In this document: positions 1-8,145 of the stretch, piece by piece
How the letters are laid out: the number at the start of each line of letters is the position of its first letter
How positions within the stretch are numbered: position 1 is the first letter of the stretch
Made by a program: the position numbers and the translations under genes
Notes under the pieces: generated by a model
Told to the model about the DNA's origin: nothing
The model's input: only the letters and a program-made list of their open reading frames with translations
The model's database searches: none
Assembly: GCA_019794795.1 (NCBI GenBank)
Contig: JAIMFC010000002.1
Coordinates: 187,860-251,859 of the forward strand
Origin: Streptococcus gallolyticus
Lineage (GTDB): Bacteria; Bacillota; Bacilli; Lactobacillales; Streptococcaceae
Length of the DNA stretch: 64,000 nt
Direction: 5' to 3'

Positions 1-717
1 GCTATTCTTGGCTCACAAGTACCAACATACGGTGGTTTCATTTTGGCGATTGTAGTCGGAATGCTCTTGGCGGGTGGAGTAGCTCTCTTGGTTGGTATTC
101 CTACTCTTCGTCTTAAAGGGGACTACCTTGCCATCGCCACTCTGGGTGTAGCGGAAATTATCCGTATTCTCATCATCAACGGAGGTGACTTGACCAATGG
201 TGCGGCAGGGATTATGAATATTCCGCTTTTCACCAACTGGCAAATCGTTTATGCTTTTGTAGTGATTACGACTATTTTGACGCTCAATTTCTTGCGTAGT
301 CCTATGGGACGTGCAGTGATTTCGGTTCGTGAAGATGAAATTGCTGCGGAGTCTGTTGGGGTAAATCCAACCAAGATGAAGGTCGTAGCCTTTGTGATTG
401 GTGCCATGACGGCAGCGATTGCTGGAGGCTTGCAGGCTGGGTATGTCGGAACTGTTGTGCCAAAAGACTTTGCCTTTATGACTTCTGTGAACATCTTGAT
501 TATTATCGTTTTGGGTGGTTTGGGCTCGATTACGGGAACTTTCTTGGCAGCTATCGTCTTGGGCGTGCTCAATGTATTCCTTAAAAACTACTCAGATATT
601 AGTATGATTATTTACTCGCTGGCCTTGATTCTCATCATGATTTTCCGTCCAGGTGGACTTTTGGGGACCAAAGAAATTGCCCTGTCAGCGTTCTTCAAAA
701 AGAAGGAGGACAAGTAA
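1..717 (+). CDS. livM: Branched-chain amino acid ABC transporter permease LivM, 5'-truncated by window edge
   Basis: The reading frame is open from base 1, so the first codons lie outside the window; at least 238 residues are visible. It is a polytopic membrane protein with long hydrophobic segments (for example around bases 43-100, 230-290, 400-450 and 490-570). It carries the permease-family EAA-like loop near bases 330-370 (REDEIAAESVGVNPTKMKV), which contacts the ATPases. It ends in a basic tail (FFKKKEDK) and is followed without a gap by livG and livF, the usual order of the liv operon. It should form the membrane channel for Leu/Ile/Val uptake together with LivH, which would lie upstream. 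Confidence is high for family and role. Confidence 0.93.
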   Translation, partial: AILGSQVPTYGGFILAIVVGMLLAGGVALLVGIPTLRLKGDYLAIATLGVAEIIRILIINGGDLTNGAAGIMNIPLFTNWQIVYAFVVITTILTLNFLRSPMGRAVISVREDEIAAESVGVNPTKMKVVAFVIGAMTAAIAGGLQAGYVGTVVPKDFAFMTSVNILIIIVLGGLGSITGTFLAAIVLGVLNVFLKNYSDISMIIYSLALILIMIFRPGGLLGTKEIALSAFFKKKEDK

Positions 718-1482
718 ATGGCACTTCTTGAAGTAAAAAAATTAACCAAGCATTTCGGTGGGTTGACAGCCGTTGGCGATGTTACCATGGAATTGGAAAC
801 AGGCGAATTAGTCGGCCTAATCGGACCAAATGGTGCTGGTAAAACAACACTTTTCAACCTTTTGACAGGGGTCTACGAACCAAGTGAAGGTTCGATTACC
901 CTAGATGATACACTCTTGAATGGCAAAGCGCCGTCTAAGATTGCTGCTCTCGGCCTCTCTCGTACCTTCCAAAATATCCGCTTATTCAAGGATATGACAG
1001 TGCTGGAAAATGTCTTGATTGCTTTTGGTAATCATCACAAACCGCATGTCTTTGCTAGTTTCTTCCGCTTGCCTATCTTCTATAAAAATGAAGTAACACT
1101 TAAAGAAAAGGCTTTGAAACTCTTGAAAATTTTCAACTTGGACAAGGATGCAGATACGCTTGCTAAGAATCTTCCATACGGACAACAACGTCGCTTGGAG
1201 ATTGTCCGCGCCTTGGCGACAGAACAAAAAATCCTCTTCCTTGATGAGCCTGCTGCTGGTATGAACCCACAGGAAACGGCTGAATTGACTCAGTTGATTC
1301 GCCAAATCAAGGATGATTTCAAGATTACGATTATGTTGATTGAGCACGATATGAGCCTAGTTATGGAAGTAACTGAGCGTGTCTATGTGTTGGAATATGG
1401 TCGCTTGATTGCCCATGGAACGCCAGATGAAATCAAGCAAAACAAACGTGTAATTGAAGCTTATCTAGGAGGTGAAGCCTAA
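718..1482 (+). CDS. livG: Branched-chain amino acid ABC transporter ATPase LivG
   Basis: A 254-residue cytoplasmic ATPase, the normal LivG length. Visible motifs are Walker A GPNGAGKTT (about residues 37-45), the Q-loop in RTFQNIRLF, the ABC signature LPYGQQRRLEI, Walker B ILFLDEPAAGM and the H-loop IEHDM. The long insert between Walker A and signature, with RTFQNIRLF, is typical of LivG rather than LivF. The start codon directly follows the livM stop, and the livF start shares its A with the stop codon (TAATG), so translation is likely coupled. It energises high-affinity branched-chain amino acid import. Confidence 0.95.
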   Translation: MALLEVKKLTKHFGGLTAVGDVTMELETGELVGLIGPNGAGKTTLFNLLTGVYEPSEGSITLDDTLLNGKAPSKIAALGLSRTFQNIRLFKDMTVLENVLIAFGNHHKPHVFASFFRLPIFYKNEVTLKEKALKLLKIFNLDKDADTLAKNLPYGQQRRLEIVRALATEQKILFLDEPAAGMNPQETAELTQLIRQIKDDFKITIMLIEHDMSLVMEVTERVYVLEYGRLIAHGTPDEIKQNKRVIEAYLGGEA

Positions 1483-2192
1483 TGTCTATGTTAAAAGTTG
1501 ACAACCTATCAGTGCATTACGGCGTCATCGAAGCTGTGAAAAATGTTTCCTTTGAAGTCAATGAAGGTGAAGTTGTTACCTTGATTGGGGCCAATGGAGC
1601 TGGTAAAACCTCCATTCTACGCACCATTTCTGGCTTAGTTCGTCCGTCGTCAGGAACGATTTCTTACCTTGGAAATGAAATTCAAAAAGTCCCAGCCCGT
1701 AAAATCGTAGCATCTGGACTTGCTCAGGTACCAGAAGGACGTCACGTTTTCCCAGGTTTAACGGTTATGGAAAACTTGGAAATGGGTGCTTTTCTTAAAA
1801 CAAATCGTGATGAAAACCAGAAAAATCTCAAGAAGATCTTCGATCGTTTTCCACGTTTGGAAGAACGAAAAGGTCAGGATGCAGCTACCCTATCAGGTGG
1901 GGAGCAGCAGATGTTGGCGATGGGGCGAGCACTGATGAGCCAACCGAAACTGTTGCTCTTAGATGAGCCATCAATGGGGCTTGCGCCAATCTTTATTCAA
2001 GAAATTTTTGATATTATTCAAGATATCCAGAAACAAGGGACGACGGTTCTCTTGATTGAGCAAAATGCCAATAAGGCACTTGCTATCGCAGACCGTGGTT
2101 ATGTATTGGAAACAGGTAATGTTGTCTTGTCTGGTACAGGACAAGAACTCCTCGCTTCTGATGAAGTCCGCAAAGCCTATCTTGGGGGATAA
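1482..2192 (+). CDS. livF: Branched-chain amino acid ABC transporter ATPase LivF
   Basis: A 236-residue ATPase with Walker A GANGAGKTS, the Q-loop region QVPEGRHVFPGLTV (characteristic of LivF), signature LSGGEQQMLAMGRALM, Walker B LLLLDEPSMGL and H-loop IEQNA. It overlaps the livG stop by one base and is the last gene of the operon, followed at once by a hairpin terminator. It pairs with LivG as the heterodimeric motor of the Leu/Ile/Val transporter. An in-frame second Met two codons downstream is an alternative start, but the coupled ATG fits better. Confidence 0.95.
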   Translation: MSMLKVDNLSVHYGVIEAVKNVSFEVNEGEVVTLIGANGAGKTSILRTISGLVRPSSGTISYLGNEIQKVPARKIVASGLAQVPEGRHVFPGLTVMENLEMGAFLKTNRDENQKNLKKIFDRFPRLEERKGQDAATLSGGEQQMLAMGRALMSQPKLLLLDEPSMGLAPIFIQEIFDIIQDIQKQGTTVLLIEQNANKALAIADRGYVLETGNVVLSGTGQELLASDEVRKAYLGG

Positions 2193-2197
2193 ATGAA

Positions 2198-2235
2198 AAA
2201 AGGTGTTGAACGCATTGGTTCAGCACCTTTTATCT
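2198..2235. terminator. Rho-independent terminator between livF and the convergent kinase pseudogene
   Basis: Hairpin with arms AAAGGTGTTGAA and TTCAGCACCTTT (one G-U pair) and an 8-base loop, followed by a T-rich stretch on the plus strand and preceded by A residues that give U on the minus strand. It lies between convergent genes and probably works in both directions. Confidence 0.85.
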
Positions 2236-2240
2236 TTTTC

Positions 2241-3402
2241 CTAAAATGTAATTCGAAATTGAACGCCGTTTTCAATGTTCTGCGCTGTAATTTTCCAGCC
2301 ATGTTGCTCAATAATTTCCTTGGTGAGGGCCATGCCAATACCTGATTGACCATTTTTTCCTGTATAGAATCGGTCAAAGGTATGCTGTAGGTCGTCGGCG
2401 GAGAGGAGAGGGCCATCGTTTTCAATGACGATTTGTTGCTGATCTGCTTGAACAGCAATGGAAGTTTTTGCGTAGCGCAAACTATTGGCGACGATATTGG
2501 TAATGGCACGTTCTAATAGCTGAGGATTGGCAGAAATCTGGTAATCGGATACATCAATAGTGAGGTCTAATCCCTGTTTCTTGGCTTGAAATTGGCTTTG
2601 ATAGAGGATATTTTCTAGAAATTCTTCCAGCGATAGGTTTATTTTTTCTACTTTGAGACTTCCATTTTCTAGGCGCGAAAGATGGAGAATTTCGTCCACT
2701 AGGTTGGCTATTTTAGTGGTTTCTCGTAAAATAGCAGAACTGGCTGATTTTGGAGCGACAAGATTTTGTAAAAGTCCGTCCGCGTAGCCTTGAATGACCA
2801 TGAGAGGAGTCTTGAGTTCGTGGGAGGCATTCTCGAAAAATTCTTTCTGTTTTTGTTGGTCTTTCTCAAGACGACTTCCCATGCTTAGACCCAGCAAACC
2901 TGCACCAATGAGGCTAATAGGCAGTGAAAGCAGCAGAATAAGAGAAATATTCTCTACAAGATTGTGCTCTAAGCTGGCATTGACATAGAGAAGGAGAAGT
3001 TGTTTTTTGACAGTGACAACTTTTACAAAGTAGAATTTTTTACCGATTTTGGTCTGTAGTATCTTATTTTCTTTGCCATTTTTTAGCCCAGTTGACCATT
3101 TTTTTTTGATCACCGTAGTAATAATAGGAGAGGTCAGTTTTGTCACTGCTTTCTTCGGAAACAGGAATATCGGGAATAGTCTGGATTTAATTCAATCATC
3201 TCAGCAAAGAGTCGATTTTCATCCTCATTTTGCTACAAATCTTGTCCAGAATAGATAGCTTGAGAGGTTTCAATTGCTTCTTTAGCTTGATTGGCAATGT
3301 AACTACCCATGGTCATGCGAAAGACAAGAAGACCCACGAGAGAGATCAGGACCGCTGTTAGGACAAAGAGGGAGACAATCATTTTTTTTTGACTGGTTTC
3401 AT
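2241..3402 (-). pseudogene. Sensor histidine kinase, degraded by several lesions
   Basis: This would be the kinase partner of the response regulator at 3399-4088. Its ATG (3402-3400) overlaps the regulator stop as ATGA. Reading on gives MKPVKKK and then a stop at an A9 run (minus strand, 3382-3390); one more A would open a frame with a clean transmembrane helix (IVSLFVLTAVLISLVGLLVF). That frame meets TAG at 3235-3233, shifts again near 3180 and once more at a second A9 run (3099-3107). The last part, 2241-3146, is open for 301 codons: a second TM segment, HisKA H-box (NASHELKTPL), N-box (AITNIVANSLRY) and an ATPase G-box (GQSGIGMAL). The catalytic half is thus intact but disconnected from the sensor half. 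Sequencing error at the homopolymers could explain two of the lesions but not the TAG. Confidence 0.8.
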
Positions 3403-4088
3403 TGGAGTACCCCTAACTTATAGCCATAGTCCCAAACAGTTTTTAGAGAGACTTGGCTGTTGGCGCCAGCTAATTTTTTGCGGATACGTCGGACAGTTTC
3501 ATCTGTGACTCGTGTCTCAAAATCTGCTGACATCCCCCAAACAGTATCCAATAATTCATCGCGGGAAACGGCCTTACCTGCTCCTTTTATCCTATAAATC
3601 ATGACTTGCAGCTCAGTTTCTGTCAAATGTAAATTTTCCTCAGAGATATAGAAAGCATGGTCTTTGTCTGAGTAAGTCAGGTCTCCAAAGTGGAAATCAT
3701 CTGCCTTGCTCTGCCCTTGTTCCATATCAATCCGACGAAAGAGGGCCGTAATACGACTCATGAGAATGGAAGGTCGGAAGGGTTTGACCATGTAGTCGTC
3801 ACTACCAGAGTTGATGCCTAAAATATAGTCCATATCCGTATCTTTTGCGGTCAGTAGAATGATAGGAACGGTGGAAAGTTGGCAAATTTCCTTGGTCAAT
3901 TCTAATCCTGACCGTCCAAGCATCATAATATCCAGCAAAATCAAGTCGCAGGGCTCTTTTTCAAAGGCAACAAGAAGGTCATCGCCTGTTTCAAAAACAG
4001 ACACCAGATAGCCGGCATCTTCTAAAAAGGTGGCTAAAATTTCACGGATACTGGTATCATCATCCGCAGCATAAATTCTTTTTTTCAT
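3399..4088 (-). CDS. OmpR-family response regulator
   Basis: 229 residues. The N-terminal receiver domain has the acidic pair DD near residues 9-10, phospho-acceptor D53 in LILLDIMM, the T/S switch in LLTAKD and K near 103 in YMVKPF. The C-terminal winged-helix DNA-binding domain (about 130-229) has HLTETELQVM and VSRDELLDTVWG. It is upstream of, and overlaps, the broken kinase gene, so it may now be an orphan or be phosphorylated by another kinase. A 30-bp perfect palindrome at 4105-4134 lies 17 bases before its start and could be its operator. The regulon is not recognisable from sequence. Confidence 0.9.
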   Translation of the reverse strand: MKKRIYAADDDTSIREILATFLEDAGYLVSVFETGDDLLVAFEKEPCDLILLDIMMLGRSGLELTKEICQLSTVPIILLTAKDTDMDYILGINSGSDDYMVKPFRPSILMSRITALFRRIDMEQGQSKADDFHFGDLTYSDKDHAFYISEENLHLTETELQVMIYRIKGAGKAVSRDELLDTVWGMSADFETRVTDETVRRIRKKLAGANSQVSLKTVWDYGYKLGVLQ

Positions 4089-4104
4089 CTATTTTTCTAA
4101 AGTA

Positions 4105-4134
4105 ATACAGTAAAATCATGTGATTTTACTGTAT
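4105..4134. promoter_or_regulatory. 30-bp perfect palindrome upstream of response regulator
   Basis: Arms ATACAGTAAAATCA and TGATTTTACTGTAT flank a TG centre, with no mismatch. It sits between the secreted repeat protein gene and the response regulator gene, both on the minus strand. It may be a terminator for the former (no good U-run follows) or a dimeric regulator operator for the latter. The spacing to the start codon favours an operator. Confidence 0.55.
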
Positions 4135-4191
4135 CGTATTTTGAGCGATTAGGCAAGTTTTGTCTAGAAATAAGAGCGTCGTGATGAGAGT

Positions 4192-5031
4192 TTATTTTTC
4201 AGTGTCAGCTGTATCACACAATTTTGCTTCAGCAGACTCAACAGAGGCTTCTAGTTCTTCAAGTTTTTTGTCCAATTCATCCGCCTTGGCTTGGTCAGTG
4301 ATATTTCCATCCTTATCAAAGAGGGCTTCGTAGGCAGTGTTGAGTTTGTTTATTTGGGCGTAGGTCGTGATGAGAGTGTCTTTTTCCTTGTCCGTCAAGT
4401 TTTTGTTAGCTTTGATTTGCTCAGCTTCCACTTTAGCATCTAAGGCATCAATGACATCGTAGAGACCATTCAATTCTTTTTCCAAGGCATCTGCTTTGGC
4501 TTGGTCTGTTACATGACCATTTTTATCAAATAATGCCTCCAATTGTCCTTCCAAGTTGCGAATTGTTTCAGATTTTGAAAGGTAGTCCGCTTTTTCCTTA
4601 TCCGTCAAGCCAGATTGATTGAGGTAGTCTTTCAATTCTTCTTTGGCTTTGCTGGCATTTCCAGCATCGACCTTAGCTGGAATGGATTCAACTGATTTAT
4701 AAAGGTCGTCTAATTGAGTTTGCAGCTGATCCAATTTTGCTTGATCCGTCACCTTGCCATCTTCACCGAGGAGTTTGTCCATTTGAGCGGTGATGTCTTG
4801 GGCTTTTTTATCTGCTTCAATCAATTTTGTTCGCTCAGCATCTGTGAGTGTTTTGTAGTCTGAAAGATCAGGTGCAGGTAGATTGCTGCAATCGATTGTT
4901 TCAATGGTTGTTTTTTGTGCGGCATTTTCATTTGCAAAAACAGCTGTTTGGCTGAGTGGGACAACTGCTACAGTAGCAGCTGCTGCAAAGCTAGCAAAGA
5001 TAAGTTTGAGAGATTGTTTTTTGTTTTTCAT
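4192..5031 (-). CDS. Secreted helical repeat protein with three tandem repeats
   Basis: 279 residues. A Sec signal peptide (basic KNKKQ, hydrophobic FASFAAAATVAVV, cleavage likely after VFA near residue 33) is followed by three tandem units of about 65-75 residues. Each unit contains LTDxE(R/K), a D-K/D-G-x-(V/I)-TDQAK segment and a heptad-like helix. No LPXTG motif, lipobox or wall-binding domain is visible, so it is probably released or loosely held. Two cysteines occur, C48 just after the signal and C272 near the C-terminus, and could form a disulfide. The minus-strand -10 TATACT and a TAGTCA/TGACTA palindrome (5057-5072) lie upstream. I do not recognise a named family. Its place next to the two-component system suggests it could be a target of it. 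Confidence 0.8.
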   Translation of the reverse strand: MKNKKQSLKLIFASFAAAATVAVVPLSQTAVFANENAAQKTTIETIDCSNLPAPDLSDYKTLTDAERTKLIEADKKAQDITAQMDKLLGEDGKVTDQAKLDQLQTQLDDLYKSVESIPAKVDAGNASKAKEELKDYLNQSGLTDKEKADYLSKSETIRNLEGQLEALFDKNGHVTDQAKADALEKELNGLYDVIDALDAKVEAEQIKANKNLTDKEKDTLITTYAQINKLNTAYEALFDKDGNITDQAKADELDKKLEELEASVESAEAKLCDTADTEK

Positions 5032-5204
5032 GAGAGTGTCCTCGTTTCTTTTATTTAGTCATCTTTGACTATGTCTAAAGTATACAGGATTTGAAAAGGA
5101 AATCTCCGTAATTCTGTGTTAGAAATGCCACAAAAAGGTCACAAAAAATGGAAAAAGAAAAAGACTTTTTCATAGGACTACTGTAATCGTTTTCTGAAAT
5201 GTGC

Positions 5205-5210
5205 TATAAT
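5205..5210 (+). promoter_or_regulatory. Extended -10 promoter element of the CBS/ACT gene
   Basis: TATAAT preceded by TGC, an extended -10, 28 bases before the start codon. The ribosome site GGAGGAA lies between it and ATG 5239. The -35 region is weak, as is common with an extended -10. Confidence 0.7.
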
Positions 5211-5238
5211 AGAATAAGAAAAGAATGGAGGAATTTCT

Positions 5239-5895
5239 ATGGCTGTTAAAGATTTTATGACTCGTAAAGTAGTGTATATTTCACCAGATACAACAATTGC
5301 CCACGCTGCTGACCTCATGCGTGATCAACAGATTCATCGCTTGCCTGTTATTGAAAACGATAAATTAGTTGGTTTGGTGACAGAAGGAACGATTGCAGAA
5401 GCCAGTCCTTCAAAGGCAACTAGTCTTTCTATCTATGAAATGAACTATCTTCTCAATAAGACAAAAGTTAAGGATGTCATGATTAAGGATGTCATTACGG
5501 TATCCCAATTTGCCAGCCTAGAAGATGCGGTTTACCTGATGTACAAAAATAAGGTTGGTATTTTGCCCGTTGTGGATGATGAGCAACTCTATGGTATTAT
5601 CACAGACCGTGATGTCTTTGCAGCCTTCCTTCATGTGTCGGGTTATGGAGAAGAAGGTGTTCGCCTCCGTATGCTAGTAGACGATAAACGAGGAGTGCTA
5701 GGCAATATTCTTCAATTAATTGCTCAAGAAGGCTACAATATTAAACGTACGGTACAAATTGAAGATCGAGCAGAGCATGCCGTCGTTGAGATTCAAATCG
5801 CTGGCAAGGTAGATGTGGATCGTTTGAAAGCTAGCTTGACAACTGCCGGTTTCAACGTAGACAGTATCCAGCCTACAGTTGCTAAGAAAATATAA
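5239..5895 (+). CDS. CBS-domain and ACT-domain protein (AcuB-like)
   Basis: 218 residues. Two CBS modules (about residues 7-60 and 75-132; VKDFMTRKVVYISPDTT and VKDVMIKDVITVSQ, each ending near IT/TxR or TEG) are followed by an ACT-type domain (from about 140, RLRMLVDDKRGVLGNILQLI). CBS pairs bind adenine nucleotides and ACT domains bind amino acids or similar effectors, so this is a cytoplasmic sensor; no catalytic domain is present. In streptococci such genes often sit beside the liv operon. The start has a clear GGAGGA ribosome site. The true ligand cannot be read from sequence. Confidence 0.88.
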   Translation: MAVKDFMTRKVVYISPDTTIAHAADLMRDQQIHRLPVIENDKLVGLVTEGTIAEASPSKATSLSIYEMNYLLNKTKVKDVMIKDVITVSQFASLEDAVYLMYKNKVGILPVVDDEQLYGIITDRDVFAAFLHVSGYGEEGVRLRMLVDDKRGVLGNILQLIAQEGYNIKRTVQIEDRAEHAVVEIQIAGKVDVDRLKASLTTAGFNVDSIQPTVAKKI

Positions 5896-5902
5896 GAAAT
5901 CA

Positions 5903-5932
5903 GCCCTTCCGATTGGGAAGGGCCATTTTCTT
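5903..5932. terminator. Bidirectional terminator between CBS/ACT gene and lipoprotein gene
   Basis: Perfect 8-bp stem GCCCTTCC / GGAAGGGC, followed by CATTTTCTTT on the plus strand. It lies between convergent genes. Confidence 0.85.
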
Positions 5933-6741
5933 TATTCATTCGTATTTGCTTGGTAGGCTTCTTGGACATAGTCCTCGTATTTTCCAGAATCGACTAAATC
6001 TTTTACGACTCTGTTGATTTTTTCTTTTAATGTACGATTGTTCTTTGGTAATGCAACGGCGTAAGAGTCAGTAGCAGACGAATCCAATTCAATTGTGGAG
6101 AGGACCAGTCCAGGATTGTTCAGGATATAGCCTTGCGCAATTGGTTTTTCTAAGATAACGGCATCAACGGTTCCTGATTTTAGTTCTGTAATCATATTTC
6201 CGTTAGACGTCAGTGAAATAAGATTAGCTTCTGGAATTTGCTCTTTAATGACGTTTTCCTGTACAGAGCCTTTTTGTGCGGCAATATTCTTTCCAGATAG
6301 ACTCTTTATAGTGGAAAATTTGGCACTATTCTCCTCTTTGACGATGAGAACATTTTTAGCCTGGTAGTAGGCATTTGAGAAATCAAAGGTCTTTTTTCTT
6401 TCCTCTGTGACAGAAATTCCTGAAATGGCAATGTCCGCTTTTCCGCTCTGCAGGCTGGAAAGAACATTGTCAAAACTCATTGGAGAAAGTTCTAATTCAA
6501 CATCGAGTTCATCCGCAATGGCTTGGGCTAATGCTACATCTGAACCAAGAATAGTATCTTTTCCATCGACCAATGTCTTGAATTCAAATGGAGCAAATTC
6601 AGGATTGAGCGCAACGACTAATTTATCATTTTTTTGAATATTATTAAGTGTGACATCATCTGTAGAAGTAGAAGAACAAGCTCCTAATGTTAATGAAATA
6701 GCGATTGTTGCAAGGCCTAAAGCTGTTTTTTTGAATATCAT
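5932..6741 (-). CDS. Amino acid ABC transporter substrate-binding lipoprotein
   Basis: 269 residues with a lipoprotein signal (lipobox LTLGAC, lipidated C22). The mature part is an SBP_bac_3 type periplasmic-binding fold: KLVVALNPEFAPFEF near the N-terminus, DVALAQAIADELDVELEL, and LQSGKADIAISGISVTEERKKTFDFSNAYY, the usual ligand-pocket signatures of polar amino acid binding proteins. No permease or ATPase gene adjoins it, so it must serve a transporter encoded elsewhere. It is divergent from argG, and palindromes between the two genes may couple it to arginine control. A substrate such as arginine or another polar amino acid is inference. Confidence 0.88.
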   Translation of the reverse strand: MIFKKTALGLATIAISLTLGACSSTSTDDVTLNNIQKNDKLVVALNPEFAPFEFKTLVDGKDTILGSDVALAQAIADELDVELELSPMSFDNVLSSLQSGKADIAISGISVTEERKKTFDFSNAYYQAKNVLIVKEENSAKFSTIKSLSGKNIAAQKGSVQENVIKEQIPEANLISLTSNGNMITELKSGTVDAVILEKPIAQGYILNNPGLVLSTIELDSSATDSYAVALPKNNRTLKEKINRVVKDLVDSGKYEDYVQEAYQANTNE

Positions 6742-6764
6742 ATCAAAATCTCCTTTATTTTTAT

Positions 6765-6801
6765 TGTATGTTTATACATTTTATGTTATTGTTAAACATA
6801 A
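6765..6801. promoter_or_regulatory. Two AT-rich palindromes between divergent lipoprotein gene and argG (candidate ARG boxes)
   Basis: TGTAT-GTTT-ATACA (6765-6778) and TTATGTT-N7-AACATAA (6781-6801) lie in the divergent promoter region, close to the lipoprotein gene promoter and upstream of the argG -35. ArgR/AhrC operators of Firmicutes are AT-rich palindromes of similar appearance. That ArgR binds here is inference. Confidence 0.45.
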
Positions 6802-6835
6802 GTCAAGAATAAAATGAAAAAATATACAAAAAAAC

Positions 6836-6864
6836 TTGACAAATAAATAATAATTCAATAAAAT
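6836..6864 (+). promoter_or_regulatory. Sigma-A promoter of argG
   Basis: TTGACA (6836-6841), 17-bp spacer, TAAAAT (6859-6864). A short GC-rich hairpin CCCTAC-GAG-GTAGGG (6875-6889) lies in the leader. Confidence 0.75.
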
Positions 6865-6919
6865 ACACTACATCCCCTACGAGGTAGGGAAGAAAAGAGA
6901 AAGAAAATGGGTGGTAAAC

Positions 6920-8110
6920 ATGACAAAGGAAAAATTGATTTTAGCATATTCTGGCGGTTTAGACACATCTGTAGCCATTGCTTGGCTTAAAAAAGACTAT
7001 GATGTTATTGCAGTATGTATGGATGTTGGTGAAGGAAAAGATTTGGATTTTATTCATGATAAAGCCCTCGCAGTTGGTGCTATTGAATCATACATCTTGG
7101 ATGTTAAAGATGAATTTGCTGAGGAGTATGTTCTTCCAGCTCTTCAAGCTCACGCCATGTACGAACAAAAATACCCATTGGTATCTGCCCTTAGCCGTCC
7201 CATTATTTCTAAAAAATTAGTGGAGATTGCCCATAAGACCGGTGCGATAAGCATTGCGCATGGTTGTACTGGTAAAGGAAATGACCAAGTTCGTTTTGAA
7301 GTAGCGATCGCAGCCTTAGATCCATCCTTAAAAGTGGTTGCCCCAGTACGTGAATGGAAATGGCATAGAGAAGAAGAAATTCAATTTGCAAAAGAAAATG
7401 GCGTTCCCGTCCCAGCGGATCTTGACAACCCATATTCAGTTGACCAAAACCTTTGGGGCCGCGCTAACGAATGTGGTGTCCTAGAAAACCCATGGAACGA
7501 AGCGCCAGAAGAAGCCTTTGGCATCACAAATTCACCAGAAGCAGCACCAAACGAAGCTGAATACGTTGAGATCACTTTTGAAGCAGGTAAACCGGTAGCC
7601 ATCAACGGCAAAGAAATGAAATTGGCAGACCTTATCCAAGAATTGAACGTCATTGCTGGTAAACACGGAATCGGACGTATCGACCACGTTGAAAACAGAC
7701 TTGTCGGTATCAAATCACGTGAAATCTACGAATGCCCAGGTGCAACTGTTCTTTTGACAGCCCACAAAGAAATCGAAGATTTGACCTTGGTACGTGAAGT
7801 ATCACACTTCAAACCAATCCTTGAAAATGAACTGTCAAATCTTATCTATAACGCCTTGTGGTTCAGCCCAGCAACCAAAGCCATCATTGCCTACATTAAA
7901 GAAACCCAAAAAGTCGTTAACGGTACTGCAAAAGTGAAACTCTATAAAGGTTCAGCTAAAGTTGTTGCACGTAAATCACCAAACTCACTCTACGACGAAA
8001 ACCTAGCAACCTACACAGCAGCAGACAGCTTCGACCAAGACGCAGCCGTAGGCTTCATCAAACTCTGGGGGTTACCAACTCAAGTTAACTCACAAGTTAA
8101 TAACAAATAA
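6920..8110 (+). CDS. argG: Argininosuccinate synthase
   Basis: 396 residues, normal for the family. It joins citrulline and aspartate with ATP in the cytoplasm, the penultimate step of arginine synthesis. The ATP pyrophosphatase P-loop SGGLDTS is at residues 11-17, followed by downstream conserved blocks [35 protein letters not shown] and the C-terminal multimerisation region. A GTG nine bases upstream (6911) is in frame, but the ATG at 6920 is chosen because it gives the conserved N-terminus and sits after GGGTGG. argH follows after an unusually long structured spacer; the two probably form one arginine unit. Confidence 0.97.
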   Translation: MTKEKLILAYSGGLDTSVAIAWLKKDYDVIAVCMDVGEGKDLDFIHDKALAVGAIESYILDVKDEFAEEYVLPALQAHAMYEQKYPLVSALSRPIISKKLVEIAHKTGAISIAHGCTGKGNDQVRFEVAIAALDPSLKVVAPVREWKWHREEEIQFAKENGVPVPADLDNPYSVDQNLWGRANECGVLENPWNEAPEEAFGITNSPEAAPNEAEYVEITFEAGKPVAINGKEMKLADLIQELNVIAGKHGIGRIDHVENRLVGIKSREIYECPGATVLLTAHKEIEDLTLVREVSHFKPILENELSNLIYNALWFSPATKAIIAYIKETQKVVNGTAKVKLYKGSAKVVARKSPNSLYDENLATYTAADSFDQDAAVGFIKLWGLPTQVNSQVNNK

Positions 8111-8145
8111 TGGCTTTGATGCGTTTTCATTTGTCCTTAATATCC

